Positions 1-6,304 of a stretch of 22,323 nt of DNA are shown here, in pieces. The notes below the pieces were generated by a model, which did no database searches, had not been told where the DNA came from, and was given only the letters and a program-made list of their open reading frames with translations. Each line of letters begins with the position of its first letter. The first letter of the stretch is position 1. The position numbers and the translations under genes are program-made. The DNA is from a virus: positions 1 through 22,323 of the IMG/VR virus record IMGVR_UViG_3300034418_009039; one strand, given 5' to 3'.

Positions 1-63
1 CACAACCGCCAGTTCCTGGGGGCTGCGGGCGTGCTTCTGGGCCTCGATCAATGTTAGGGCCAT
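1..63 (-). CDS. Major capsid protein, N-terminal fragment (runs off left edge)
   Basis: Only the first 21 codons are inside the window, reading MALTLIEAQKHARSPQELAV and onward. A start of the type MALTL-EA-K is common in HK97-fold major capsid proteins of tailed phages, and the gene lies directly downstream of a scaffold-like gene, the usual order. The ATG at 61-63 is preceded by a good ribosome binding site, AGGAG, seven bases upstream on the minus strand. The leader is unusually long: about 125 nt separate the start from the nearest promoter-like motif, with a hairpin in between. The identification rests on the short N-terminus and on context. Another virion protein is possible. Confidence 0.6.
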   Translation of the reverse strand, partial: MALTLIEAQKHARSPQELAVV

Positions 64-120
64 GATAATCTCCTAAACAGAATGAACAAAGATTGGGTGT
101 TAGCGTCTTCGCAGTCTTCT

Positions 121-138
121 CGATTGCTTAGACAATCG
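121..138 (-). other. Hairpin in the leader of the capsid gene
   Basis: The sequence CGATTG, six bases, then CAATCG forms a 6-bp stem with a 6-nt loop, about 58 nt upstream of the capsid start codon. No T-run follows it, so it is not an obvious terminator. It could stabilise the 5' end of an abundant capsid mRNA. That role is inference. Confidence 0.4.
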
Positions 139-189
139 CACCCTTTCAGTCCACTCCATCTCGGAATTTCCTTACGGGGCTGCTATTTG

Positions 190-199
190 TAGTATGCCA
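190..199 (-). promoter_or_regulatory. Late-promoter-like motif TGGCATACTA ahead of the capsid gene
   Basis: The minus strand reads TGGCATACTA, identical over ten bases to the copy upstream of the 381-residue cysteine-rich gene at 4734-4743. It lies just beyond the terminator at 213-228, so it would restart transcription for the capsid gene. The distance to the start codon (127 nt) is much longer than for the other copies (19-25 nt). Confidence 0.5.
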
Positions 200-212
200 A
201 AACATAAAGAAA

Positions 213-228
213 GGGCCCCGAAGGGCCC
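213..228 (-). terminator. Intrinsic terminator after the scaffold gene
   Basis: On the minus strand GGGCCC, the tetraloop TTCG and GGGCCC are followed by TTTCTTT. This is a 6-bp GC-only stem with a very stable UUCG loop and a T-rich tail, 32 nt past the scaffold stop codon. It separates scaffold transcription from capsid transcription, or attenuates read-through between them. Confidence 0.8.
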
Positions 229-259
229 AACTCCTAATTTGGAGTAAGTTAGGAGTAAA

Positions 260-976
260 TTAGGAAAATGCACGCTGGAACAGAGCATCAACCGACAGCG
301 ACGAAAGATCCTCAACAGGCATGCCGTTGGCGTCGGTACCGCCGTAGCCAATACCTGCACCCGAGCCCTTGGCGCCCTTGAAGAAGGTGCCGTAGATCGG
401 ATGGACTTTGTAGCTAGCCAGATAGTCCTGAGCAGAGATCCGCTTGCCAGACTCCTTGTCAAGTACTGGATCACCAGCGGCGTCAACGACAGTCAGGGAA
501 CCGTCGGGCTCCTGGCGGAAGCTGCCACCGATCTGCTGGGCCATCATGTCGAAGAACGACACGCCATCGGCGCTGTCAGTGCGGCCACCAGCGGCGTAGA
601 ACACCTTCTCCAGGGCGTACTTCTTCTGGTAGTCAGCAAGGGCAGCCTTGGCCGCTGCAGCCTCCTTGGCGGCCTCCTGGGCCTGCGCTGAGTACTTGGC
701 CTCGATTGCCTCCTGGGCAGCACCGAAGTTGGCCTGCAGGGCTGCGGCCTCGGCGGCCTCCTTTTGCAGCTTGGTGTACTCGTCGGGATTGATCTCGGCG
801 AACCGCTCCAGCTGAGTCTTGGTCTCCTTGAGGTCCCGCTCGTACTGCTTGCGGGCTTCTCGTTCGGCCTTGAGAGCCTTTAGTAGGTTCTCTGCTTCCG
901 ATCGAGGCATCATTTCGTCGCCAGTGGCCGCAGGAGCCTTGACTTCCATCTCGGGAGTCATGTTTTCGTCAGACAT
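260..976 (-). CDS. Capsid assembly scaffold-like protein
   Basis: This 238-residue protein has an acidic N-terminus (residues 1-30), a long Ala/Glu/Lys/Gln-rich helix or coiled coil (about 28-120) and a Gly-rich C-terminal part with FFDMMAQQIGG and a final DALFQRAFS helix. A long charged coiled coil followed by a short C-terminal capsid-binding segment is the usual plan of phage scaffold proteins. The position immediately before the capsid gene fits. Scaffolds organise coat subunits into a prohead and are then removed. The ATG at 974-976 has no clear Shine-Dalgarno. A terminator follows at 213-228. The assignment rests on composition and neighbourhood, since no diagnostic motif is visible. 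Confidence 0.75.
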   Translation of the reverse strand: MSDENMTPEMEVKAPAATGDEMMPRSEAENLLKALKAEREARKQYERDLKETKTQLERFAEINPDEYTKLQKEAAEAAALQANFGAAQEAIEAKYSAQAQEAAKEAAAAKAALADYQKKYALEKVFYAAGGRTDSADGVSFFDMMAQQIGGSFRQEPDGSLTVVDAAGDPVLDKESGKRISAQDYLASYKVHPIYGTFFKGAKGSGAGIGYGGTDANGMPVEDLSSLSVDALFQRAFS

Positions 977-1010
977 AGTTAGCAGGCATCACGCCCGTAA
1001 ATAACGACAG

Positions 1011-1021
1011 TAGTGTACCTA
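1011..1021 (-). promoter_or_regulatory. Late-promoter-like motif TAGGTACACTA ahead of scaffold
   Basis: The minus strand reads TAGGTACACTA directly after the TGA of the upstream cysteine-rich gene. It is identical to the copy at 2164-2174 and fits the consensus described in the findings. The scaffold start is 35 nt downstream, somewhat farther than usual. Confidence 0.5.
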
Positions 1022-1726
1022 TCAGTCGTAACCGAAGGCCGGCGGTCCACCGTTGTTACAGTACTCGTAACATTCCTTTTTGCCAGCGGCTGTACTGATG
1101 TTAATACCCGCAGCCCCGCAATCACAGTCGCTGTTTGCGTAGTTAAATACGAAAGAAGTGAACTTGGCTTCCGAGTCACAGAATACTGCCCCACAACCGA
1201 CCCACCAATCTTCATTACAGCCATCGCTATCGCCCGCGCAGGCTGCGAGTCGGGCCGGGTATGGAGACTCGAATGGCGTATTATTGCTAGACCATGTTAT
1301 GCCCTCCTCAAATGTCGCCACTATTTCTTGGCCAATTGACCAAGTGCCCTCGTTTGCTCCTCCGGGGCCGTCCCAGCTTGTGCCTACGCTCCAGAGGTAC
1401 TCACCGCTATCGCCCTCCTCGTAGGTTACAAAGTAGTCGTAGCCGCTCGTTGGGACCGGGCTTCCACAGCACTCTGGATCGACGTCATGATAAGCCTGAT
1501 AACAGGAGCCTTTCCCCGCCCACTGAACAAACACCCAGCCGTAGGCCGAGTCGTCTTCACATCTTTCGCACTGGCAGGAAGAAGTAAGGCTATAGCCTGG
1601 CTCGCATGGATCCTCAGGGTCGTAGATAACACCTTGCGTACTCCCTCCTGCGCAGCACCTTTTCTTCGGAGAGCAGACGTTCATGTTGGGCTTCTTGAGC
1701 CCTGTGACTGAGCAGTTTATCGTCAT
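1022..1726 (-). CDS. Cysteine-rich protein, 234 residues
   Basis: The family is not recognised. The protein carries more than 20 cysteines, in pairs such as CC, CQC, CDC and CxxC, concentrated at both ends (residues 5-100 and about 165-228). The middle (about 95-160) is rich in Trp, Tyr, Gly, Ser and Thr and looks like beta structure. There is no signal peptide or membrane segment. The ATG at 1724-1726 sits one base past the TGA of the upstream zinc-binding-type gene, so translation is probably coupled. It is the second cysteine-rich product in this late block, after the one at 3570-4715, and is likely a virion or capsid-decorating component by position. Whether the cysteines bind metal or form disulfides in the finished particle cannot be told from sequence. 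Confidence 0.75.
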   Translation of the reverse strand: MTINCSVTGLKKPNMNVCSPKKRCCAGGSTQGVIYDPEDPCEPGYSLTSSCQCERCEDDSAYGWVFVQWAGKGSCYQAYHDVDPECCGSPVPTSGYDYFVTYEEGDSGEYLWSVGTSWDGPGGANEGTWSIGQEIVATFEEGITWSSNNTPFESPYPARLAACAGDSDGCNEDWWVGCGAVFCDSEAKFTSFVFNYANSDCDCGAAGINISTAAGKKECYEYCNNGGPPAFGYD

Positions 1727-1727
1727 G

Positions 1728-2144
1728 TCAGCGGCTCCATTTTTTCAGCGGGCAAAGAGTGTCGGGGTTGCCGCCAATCCAGGTCTTCGCTTCCATGAAG
1801 CATCCACAACTTGAACAACGCTTGCTGTCTTCTATAAACATTGGACACTTTTTACAGGTGTCATAACGCTCTTCTCTGATTTCAGGGGCAACCCTGCCCT
1901 TGGAGAGGGCCTGTAGCCCGCTCTTCACCAAGCCCTTCGCCATCTTGGCGGGAGAAGCTTCCACCTTGGTGGCGTGGCCCTCTCTTGCCATAGAGTACAC
2001 CGTAGTGCCGTCGCTCTTCTTTGTAACCTTCAATACACCGCCGATGCTCTCCGCCATAAGGCGCCAATGTCGCTCTTCCGGCCATGCGGAGCAGGGGCCC
2101 TTCGGCTCAATCCCATCGTAAGACAACTCTTGCGAAAGATCCAT
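1728..2144 (-). CDS. Small protein with C-terminal zinc-knuckle-like motif
   Basis: This 138-residue protein has a Lys-rich, probably helical middle (about 55-90) and a C-terminal cluster: CKKC, then CSSCGCFM, then CPLKKWSR at the very end. The order CxxC, CxxCGC, CPxxxW is a recurrent pattern in small phage proteins and would suit zinc binding. The function is not established. The gene begins 20 nt after a TAGGTACACTAG motif and has no visible Shine-Dalgarno. It is followed after one base by the cysteine-rich gene, so the two form one unit. It could be a virion morphogenesis factor, but nothing in the sequence proves this. Confidence 0.75.
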   Translation of the reverse strand: MDLSQELSYDGIEPKGPCSAWPEERHWRLMAESIGGVLKVTKKSDGTTVYSMAREGHATKVEASPAKMAKGLVKSGLQALSKGRVAPEIREERYDTCKKCPMFIEDSKRCSSCGCFMEAKTWIGGNPDTLCPLKKWSR

Positions 2145-2163
2145 GTTATCGAAAAAGCTTGGC

Positions 2164-2174
2164 TAGTGTACCTA
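2164..2174 (-). promoter_or_regulatory. Late-promoter-like motif TAGGTACACTA
   Basis: The minus strand reads TAGGTACACTAG, then CCAAGCTTTTT, 20 nt ahead of the ATG at 2144. It overlaps the end of the upstream fibre gene (TGA TAGG). The downstream CWAGCTTTT stretch is shared with the copy at 3259-3269. Confidence 0.6.
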
Positions 2175-3239
2175 TCAGGTCTTGAGCCGATAATCGCTAG
2201 AGGTGGTGTTGTAGTACATCGCTCCAGAGGTAACCCCGCCAGCTCCGGCGGCGCTGTCGCTTGAGTATTCGCCTATCCCAAGGAGTGATCTGGTAGCACT
2301 TGCACTGGCGGTACTTGAGTAGGCTTCAACCGTTAAGGTCGCATTCACTGCGGCCCCGGCCTGGTCTCTAACGGCCAGATAAAGCGCATCGGCTTTGACC
2401 GTATCGTTGTTAAAGAATGTGGTCCCAGGAGTAAACAGTAGGGGGCTGGAGCTTGTGACATACACTTCTGCTAAAACCCCAGAGCCCGGCGAGGGGTCAG
2501 TGCTGTAAGAGCGGCCAGAATCGGCGGTTCTATCCGCCGCCGTGGCGTAAAACACAACCCAGGCATCGAGGTTGGTGGAGATACCTACCAGTGTCCCGTG
2601 CCTCCCCAGGCCGGTCAGTGTCAAGGCCCCACTGGCAGCCACACCAGCGTCTGTAACGAAGGCAATAGGAGTACCTGCTGCACCTCCTCCTCCCGTGGCA
2701 TTAACTGTGACCGCGCCCGTGCCGCCGACCGGGTCGATCGTAACGTTGGTGCCGGCGATAATCTGGGTTACGCCGCCGCTGGTTCCATTAGAAGCTGCTG
2801 TAATTCGCCCCTGTGCATCAACGGTTACATTGGCGTTTGTATAGCTTCCCGGAGTTACGGCAGTGTTATCTAGGTTAACCGTAATCTGACCGGAGGATGT
2901 TATAGGTCCGCCGGTAGACGTCAGACCGGTCCCGCCCAGAACGTCTACGCTAAGGACTGCATCTCCAGGCTCCCATTGAGTACCCGCACCGTTCAATGTA
3001 AGTATCTGACCCGGAACCGGCGGGGTAGTACTGATGTCTACATCGCTTAGGTCGCCAATAGAAGACGTGGTTATGTCTGTGCTCGCTTTTGTTAAGACCC
3101 CACCCTCTACAACATACAGGCTATTTTCGTCGTTCGCGTATGCAATTTCTCCTTCTTGCAGGTCGCCGATCGCCGTAACCAGATTTGAATAAGTTCCGCG
3201 TGCAATCTTAACCGGCACGCGATAAGAAGGGGTCGGCAT
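2175..3239 (-). CDS. Tail fibre-like structural protein
   Basis: This 354-residue protein is Gly/Thr/Ser/Val rich. Its N-terminus, RVPVKIARGTYSNL with LQEGEIAYANDENSLYVVEGG, resembles the particle-attachment part seen in many phage fibre and appendage proteins. Residues about 95-190 contain beta-helical fibre repeats such as NANVTVDAQGRITAASNG and GTNVTIDPVGGTGAVTVNA. A C-terminal beta domain ends in MYYNTTSSDYRLKT, a typical fibre tail end. It probably forms a trimeric appendage that contacts the host. The gene follows a TAGGAACACTAG motif by 20 nt and lacks a Shine-Dalgarno. The stop codon runs directly into the next late motif. The fibre assignment is from repeat style; the receptor is unknown. 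Confidence 0.8.
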   Translation of the reverse strand: MPTPSYRVPVKIARGTYSNLVTAIGDLQEGEIAYANDENSLYVVEGGVLTKASTDITTSSIGDLSDVDISTTPPVPGQILTLNGAGTQWEPGDAVLSVDVLGGTGLTSTGGPITSSGQITVNLDNTAVTPGSYTNANVTVDAQGRITAASNGTSGGVTQIIAGTNVTIDPVGGTGAVTVNATGGGGAAGTPIAFVTDAGVAASGALTLTGLGRHGTLVGISTNLDAWVVFYATAADRTADSGRSYSTDPSPGSGVLAEVYVTSSSPLLFTPGTTFFNNDTVKADALYLAVRDQAGAAVNATLTVEAYSSTASASATRSLLGIGEYSSDSAAGAGGVTSGAMYYNTTSSDYRLKT

Positions 3240-3258
3240 TTTGATTGAAAAGCTAGAC

Positions 3259-3269
3259 TAGTGTTCCTA
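3259..3269 (-). promoter_or_regulatory. Late-promoter-like motif TAGGAACACTA
   Basis: The minus strand reads TAGGAACACTAG followed by TCTAGCTTTT, 20 nt ahead of the fibre ATG. The first TAG is at the same time the stop codon of the upstream 94-residue gene. Confidence 0.6.
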
Positions 3270-3551
3270 GTCAAAGCTGCCGCCATCCGGTGGGGCTCCG
3301 TCGGAGACCCCGCTATCAAAGTCTCCTCCGCCCCAGTAGGTTACCCCTCCTCCAGCCCCTCCTCCTCCGGCAACCACCCGAACAAATCCATTCTGATCCA
3401 GTGAATATAATTTAACGGCGCCGGCCTCCCTGCCGATGACAATCTCGCCGGGGACTATGGCGTCACTGCCCCCTGCGCCGATAGCACTCTCGATCAGTGA
3501 CTGTTCGTCTACGGAGTTTTTGAGAACAATCTTATCAGGGAAGACAGCCAT
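3267..3551 (-). CDS. Small structural protein, 94 residues
   Basis: The N-terminal half, MAVFPDKIVLKNSVDEQSLI followed by GGSDAIVPGEIVIGREAGAV, looks like a compact beta domain of the kind found at the N-termini of phage appendage proteins. The C-terminal third is a glycine-rich linker (GGGGAGGG) ending in an acidic Gly/Asp tail (GGGDFDSG to DGGSFD). No enzymatic motif is visible. It sits between the 381-residue cysteine-rich gene and the fibre gene and is probably a minor virion or adaptor protein. It has its own upstream motif 20 nt ahead, and its TAG stop is part of the next motif. The gene call is solid; the function is not known. Confidence 0.75.
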   Translation of the reverse strand: MAVFPDKIVLKNSVDEQSLIESAIGAGGSDAIVPGEIVIGREAGAVKLYSLDQNGFVRVVAGGGGAGGGVTYWGGGDFDSGVSDGAPPDGGSFD

Positions 3552-3569
3552 AGAATTTCACATGCCTAA

Positions 3570-4715
3570 TTAGGGTGCCGGATTGCTGAGGTCCACACAT
3601 GTGCCCGTAGTGTCACTGCATATCTGACCACTCTCGCATTCGCTGTGGCAGTTGCATTCAACAGGAGGACAGCATTTTGGATCTTCCTCATCTGCGTCGC
3701 ACTCATCGTAAAGCAAGCAATGCTCTCCTTCGCCTTCAATGCAGCCTGTTACATTTATGACCTTCCCGGAATCCGCAGCAGGAGGGTCTTGCGGACACGG
3801 GCCGGAGGCACATTGGCTTTTCCCTTCGCAGTTTTTCTCGCATGTTGGTGTATCAGGGCAATTCTCTTTGCATAATTCGTCTACTTTCGCTTGTGCTAAT
3901 TCGCAAAGACGGTCAACGGTCGACTGTCCGCACACTCTTGAGGTGACAGTCCTGCCGTCGCAGCATTCTTTCCTTCTATTGCAGCAAAACTGGCAGTCGT
4001 CCCTCCCCTGGCTTGTGGAGCCATCTTCTTGGCAGAACTCACAGCGTCCCAGTTTTTCTGGACAGCAGTGGCACGCCGTCGATTCATCAGGACACTGCTT
4101 TTTGACGCAGTAACCATTGCTGCAAGTGGAACACTCATCGCAACGACTGCCCTGTTGGCAACCCTTGAAGTCTTCGCCATTCGTCTGAAAATACTCGTCG
4201 CAAAATGCGTTACACGCGTTTCCTTCATCTTGGGTCAGGCCATCGTCTCCGCACCAGCAGTTGACCGTTGGCGTGGTCGTACCGTAAGTGTACCTGCAGG
4301 TTCTGATTCCACAGCAATCGCTATCGGAGCCGCCATAGCCAAGTCCGCCACCAGGGTCTCCGCAGGTAGGGACGGTACATCCAATGGTCCCACCGCCGCC
4401 GCCGGAGGCAGTGGCACATCCTTGCGTGCCGGGGTCGCCATCTCCATCGGGGCCGGATCCGCACCCTCCTCCAGAAACGATGCCGCCACCACTAACATAG
4501 GAAGGGGGGTAATATCCCCCGGTGCCGCCTCCTGGGCCTTCGATCTTTTTACACTTTCCCTGGATGCAGGCGTAGCCAGATCCGCAATGATTAGAGGAAG
4601 TGCATCGCTTTCCGCCAAGGACTGTGTCGAGCTGGCCGGTATTCAAGAAGTCAAGCGAGGCTTGATACTTAACCTGTGCGTAGTCTATTCTGTTCCAGTC
4701 TTCAAAGAAAGACAT
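3570..4715 (-). CDS. Large cysteine-rich virion-associated protein, 381 residues
   Basis: A hand count gives about 49 cysteines, roughly one residue in eight. Residues 1-35 form a Cys-free, acidic/aromatic N-terminus (DWNRIDYAQVKYQASLDFL) that could anchor it to the particle. After that come cysteine modules such as CTSSNHCGSGYACIQGKC near 38-55 and CHSECESGQICSDTTGTC near the end, which look like small disulfide-rich or EGF/EB-like knots. A Gly-rich linker lies at about 60-125 and further Cys clusters at 130-340. No signal peptide is present. By position among tail and fibre genes it is probably displayed on the virion. The family is not recognised. The cysteines could bind metal or form disulfides only after lysis. 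Start ATG at 4713-4715, 19 nt after TGGCATACTA. Confidence 0.8.
   Translation of the reverse strand: MSFFEDWNRIDYAQVKYQASLDFLNTGQLDTVLGGKRCTSSNHCGSGYACIQGKCKKIEGPGGGTGGYYPPSYVSGGGIVSGGGCGSGPDGDGDPGTQGCATASGGGGGTIGCTVPTCGDPGGGLGYGGSDSDCCGIRTCRYTYGTTTPTVNCWCGDDGLTQDEGNACNAFCDEYFQTNGEDFKGCQQGSRCDECSTCSNGYCVKKQCPDESTACHCCPEKLGRCEFCQEDGSTSQGRDDCQFCCNRRKECCDGRTVTSRVCGQSTVDRLCELAQAKVDELCKENCPDTPTCEKNCEGKSQCASGPCPQDPPAADSGKVINVTGCIEGEGEHCLLYDECDADEEDPKCCPPVECNCHSECESGQICSDTTGTCVDLSNPAP
3571..3579 (-). promoter_or_regulatory. Late-promoter-like motif GGCACCCTA
   Basis: The minus strand reads CGGCACCCTAATTAGG, 20 nt ahead of the ATG at 3551. It overlaps the TAA stop of the cysteine-rich gene. It is a weaker match (CC in place of YA) but keeps GG, A, CTA and the exact spacing. 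Confidence 0.4.
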
Positions 4716-4733
4716 GCCAAGCCCTAATCAAAA

Positions 4734-4743
4734 TAGTATGCCA
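4734..4743 (-). promoter_or_regulatory. Late-promoter-like motif TGGCATACTA
   Basis: The minus strand reads GGTGGCATACTATTTTGATT, 19 nt ahead of the start of the 381-residue gene. TGG plus CATACT would serve as an extended -10 element. It is identical over ten bases to the copy before the capsid gene. Confidence 0.6.
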
Positions 4744-4746
4744 CCC

Positions 4747-5067
4747 TTAGAAATACTGATTTCCGTCCCACGGTTTTCCCGTTGGAGCGTTGAGTACGTC
4801 TGTTATTCCAACAAAGCGAACCCACTTACCCTGTAACCAGAACTCTATTCGCGCTGCATCTATTTTATAAAGAACAGCCCTCATCTCACCTTCTTTTGCT
4901 CCATCCTGGCTTGGGGGCAAAGCCCATGCATTGGCAGCTGGGTCAAAGTACTCGTAAGTCGGCGCTTCGACAGGCGAGTCGTAGGTCTTTCGGGCCAACT
5001 GGATAGAGGCACCGGTTTTTTCTCTTTGGGTTGTGCGAGAAACGACCAGAACTGTTTTATTAAGCAT
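4747..5067 (-). CDS. Hypothetical protein, 106 residues, tail-appendage cluster
   Basis: The family is not recognised. The protein is soluble, with a basic N-terminal half (TVLVVSRTTQREKTGASIQL) and a C-terminal half with alternating hydrophobic residues (AVLYKIDAARIEFWLQGKWVRFVGITDVL), consistent with a small beta domain. No transmembrane segment or catalytic motif is seen. Its ATG overlaps the TAA of the upstream gene by one base (TAATG), so translation is coupled. It is the last of four tightly packed genes (4747-6273) that presumably make tail tip or fibre-associated parts. Confidence 0.7.
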   Translation of the reverse strand: MLNKTVLVVSRTTQREKTGASIQLARKTYDSPVEAPTYEYFDPAANAWALPPSQDGAKEGEMRAVLYKIDAARIEFWLQGKWVRFVGITDVLNAPTGKPWDGNQYF

Positions 5068-5279
5068 TAGCTAACCCTCGCAAGCTTATTGCCACCTGCT
5101 GTCACAATATATAGCTGAACAATTTCGTAAGTTGTATCATAAAAGCCAACAAGTCGTCCCGGGGCCTTTGGTGTACTAAGGGACAGGTCTGACGGAGGAG
5201 GTTCTGGTAAAAACTCGATAAAAACTTCGTAGTTCTGACTAACGGGTTGCGCTGCGATAAAACCAGGATTAATTGCCAT
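5067..5279 (-). CDS. Hypothetical protein, 70 residues
   Basis: A short protein with a Pro-rich middle (EFLPEPPPSDLSLSTPKAP) and a C-terminal beta-like stretch (GRLVGFYDTTYEIVQLYIVTAGGNKLARV). That C-terminal style is common in small phage appendage proteins. It starts two bases after the stop of the 87-residue gene and shares one base with the start of the 106-residue gene, so it belongs to the same coupled unit. The function is unknown. The tight packing supports it as a real gene. Confidence 0.65.
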   Translation of the reverse strand: MAINPGFIAAQPVSQNYEVFIEFLPEPPPSDLSLSTPKAPGRLVGFYDTTYEIVQLYIVTAGGNKLARVS

Positions 5280-5281
5280 TG

Positions 5282-5545
5282 TTACCAGCTGGAGAAGTAG
5301 ACACCATTTGCATGGCTTAGCAGAACGGGCTTGCCAGAGGAGATCGAAGTAAACCCAAGAGGCTTGGTGATGTATTGCTTACTGTTGTAGCTAACAACAC
5401 CAGCGCCGTCCTCGTCTAGTCTAACCCAGTAGCCGGTTACGCCACCGTCGAAATCGCCCTTGACAAGCTCTCCGCTGTCGCGACTCTCAAGGTCCGCTAT
5501 CCGATTCGCGGCCTGATTCTCAAGAACCTGCTGCAGAATTGCCAT
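5282..5545 (-). CDS. Hypothetical protein, 87 residues
   Basis: The N-terminus is a short amphipathic helix (MAILQQVLENQAANRIADLE). A small beta-type domain follows, with GDFDGGVTGYWVRLDEDGAGVVSYNSKQYITK and a C-terminal VLLSHANGVYFSSW. The start ATG overlaps the upstream TGA in a TGATG arrangement, which implies coupled translation with the 242-residue gene. It is probably an appendage or tail-tip component by position. No known family is recognised. Confidence 0.7.
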   Translation of the reverse strand: MAILQQVLENQAANRIADLESRDSGELVKGDFDGGVTGYWVRLDEDGAGVVSYNSKQYITKPLGFTSISSGKPVLLSHANGVYFSSW

Positions 5546-6273
5546 CAGACCGTATAGAAACCATACTGCTTAAGATTCCAATAAAAAGCGGCCTCGTTGC
5601 CAGCGGAAAGCGCAACGGCACTTTCGGTTTGGGCAACGGCAAGAACTGCTCCTCCTCCAGTTGTTGCGGTTCCGACGCTGAACGTAAGGCTGCCGGCCCC
5701 GGCCGTTACGACACCAAGCGAGACAAGGGTAGCCTCTTGGATCTGCAAAAGGTCACCTGCCACATATTTGTAGCCAGGCTTCACGATAGTCAAAGAATAA
5801 TCGCCCAAGGTAACCCCGCTTCCCGTGACGGTCAGATCAACAGTAAGGCCTACCCCATTCTGCCCAGTGACCACAGGGATATTGGTGTAGGTTCCGTTGA
5901 CGGCCGCCGTCGGTCTTGCTGTATTGCTCCCGAGCGCTACTACATTGCCAGTGCCCTTGATTAGAGCCGCATGGGTGAAGTCCATGGTTGTACCGCCACC
6001 ATCATGAGCAAACACGGTAGCTTTAGTGGCGAGAGCAACTCCGTCGTCTGCATAGGTGCCAACATCGCCACTTGCATACTTAATCACCTGGCGATAATAA
6101 CCCCCAGTGCCTTCCACCACTTCGTCAAGCAAAAAGTCGGCATCAGTGGTAATCCCGGGCTGATAGGTTACGCCAGGAGCATTGATTAAAATCCCTTCGT
6201 AGTACTGGTTCACATAGCGGTCAGTGACCTGACCGACCAGCTCGGCTGCAGAGATCTTGGCTGCAATGCTCAT
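5545..6273 (-). CDS. Structural protein with a PGxxYxxGD beta module
   Basis: This 242-residue protein has an N-terminal part with GQVTDRYVNQYYEGILINAP and a Gly/Thr/Val-rich beta region. Residues about 122-205 contain VGLTVDLT, then KPGYKYVAGDLLQI, then a Gly-rich strand. The same order (GLAVDLT, TPGTNYQVGDIVTV, Gly-rich strand) occurs in the extension after the amber codon of the tail tube gene (12742-12999), so the two share a module. It is probably a tail-associated surface protein. Its start follows a TAGGAAACCTA motif by 21 nt, and its stop overlaps the start of the next gene. The exact role is unknown. Confidence 0.75.
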   Translation of the reverse strand: MSIAAKISAAELVGQVTDRYVNQYYEGILINAPGVTYQPGITTDADFLLDEVVEGTGGYYRQVIKYASGDVGTYADDGVALATKATVFAHDGGGTTMDFTHAALIKGTGNVVALGSNTARPTAAVNGTYTNIPVVTGQNGVGLTVDLTVTGSGVTLGDYSLTIVKPGYKYVAGDLLQIQEATLVSLGVVTAGAGSLTFSVGTATTGGGAVLAVAQTESAVALSAGNEAAFYWNLKQYGFYTV

Positions 6274-6293
6274 TTCAATGGCTCAAATCGTCG

Positions 6294-6304
6294 TAGGTTT
6301 CCTA
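6294..6304 (-). promoter_or_regulatory. Late-promoter-like motif TAGGAAACCTA
   Basis: The minus strand reads TAGGAAACCTACG, 21 nt ahead of the ATG at 6273. Its first TAG is the stop codon of the 762-residue tail protein. GG, A and CTA of the consensus are kept. Confidence 0.4.

Noticed and set aside
3570-4715. Metallothionein identity for the cysteine-rich protein
   Set aside because: It is much longer than metallothioneins and is broken into modules with aromatic and Gly-rich linkers. The cysteine count alone is not enough.
4029-4727. A 232-codon rightward open frame opposite the cysteine-rich gene
   Set aside because: It is an antisense shadow. The leftward frame has coherent cysteine modules, a late motif at the expected distance and fits the operon.
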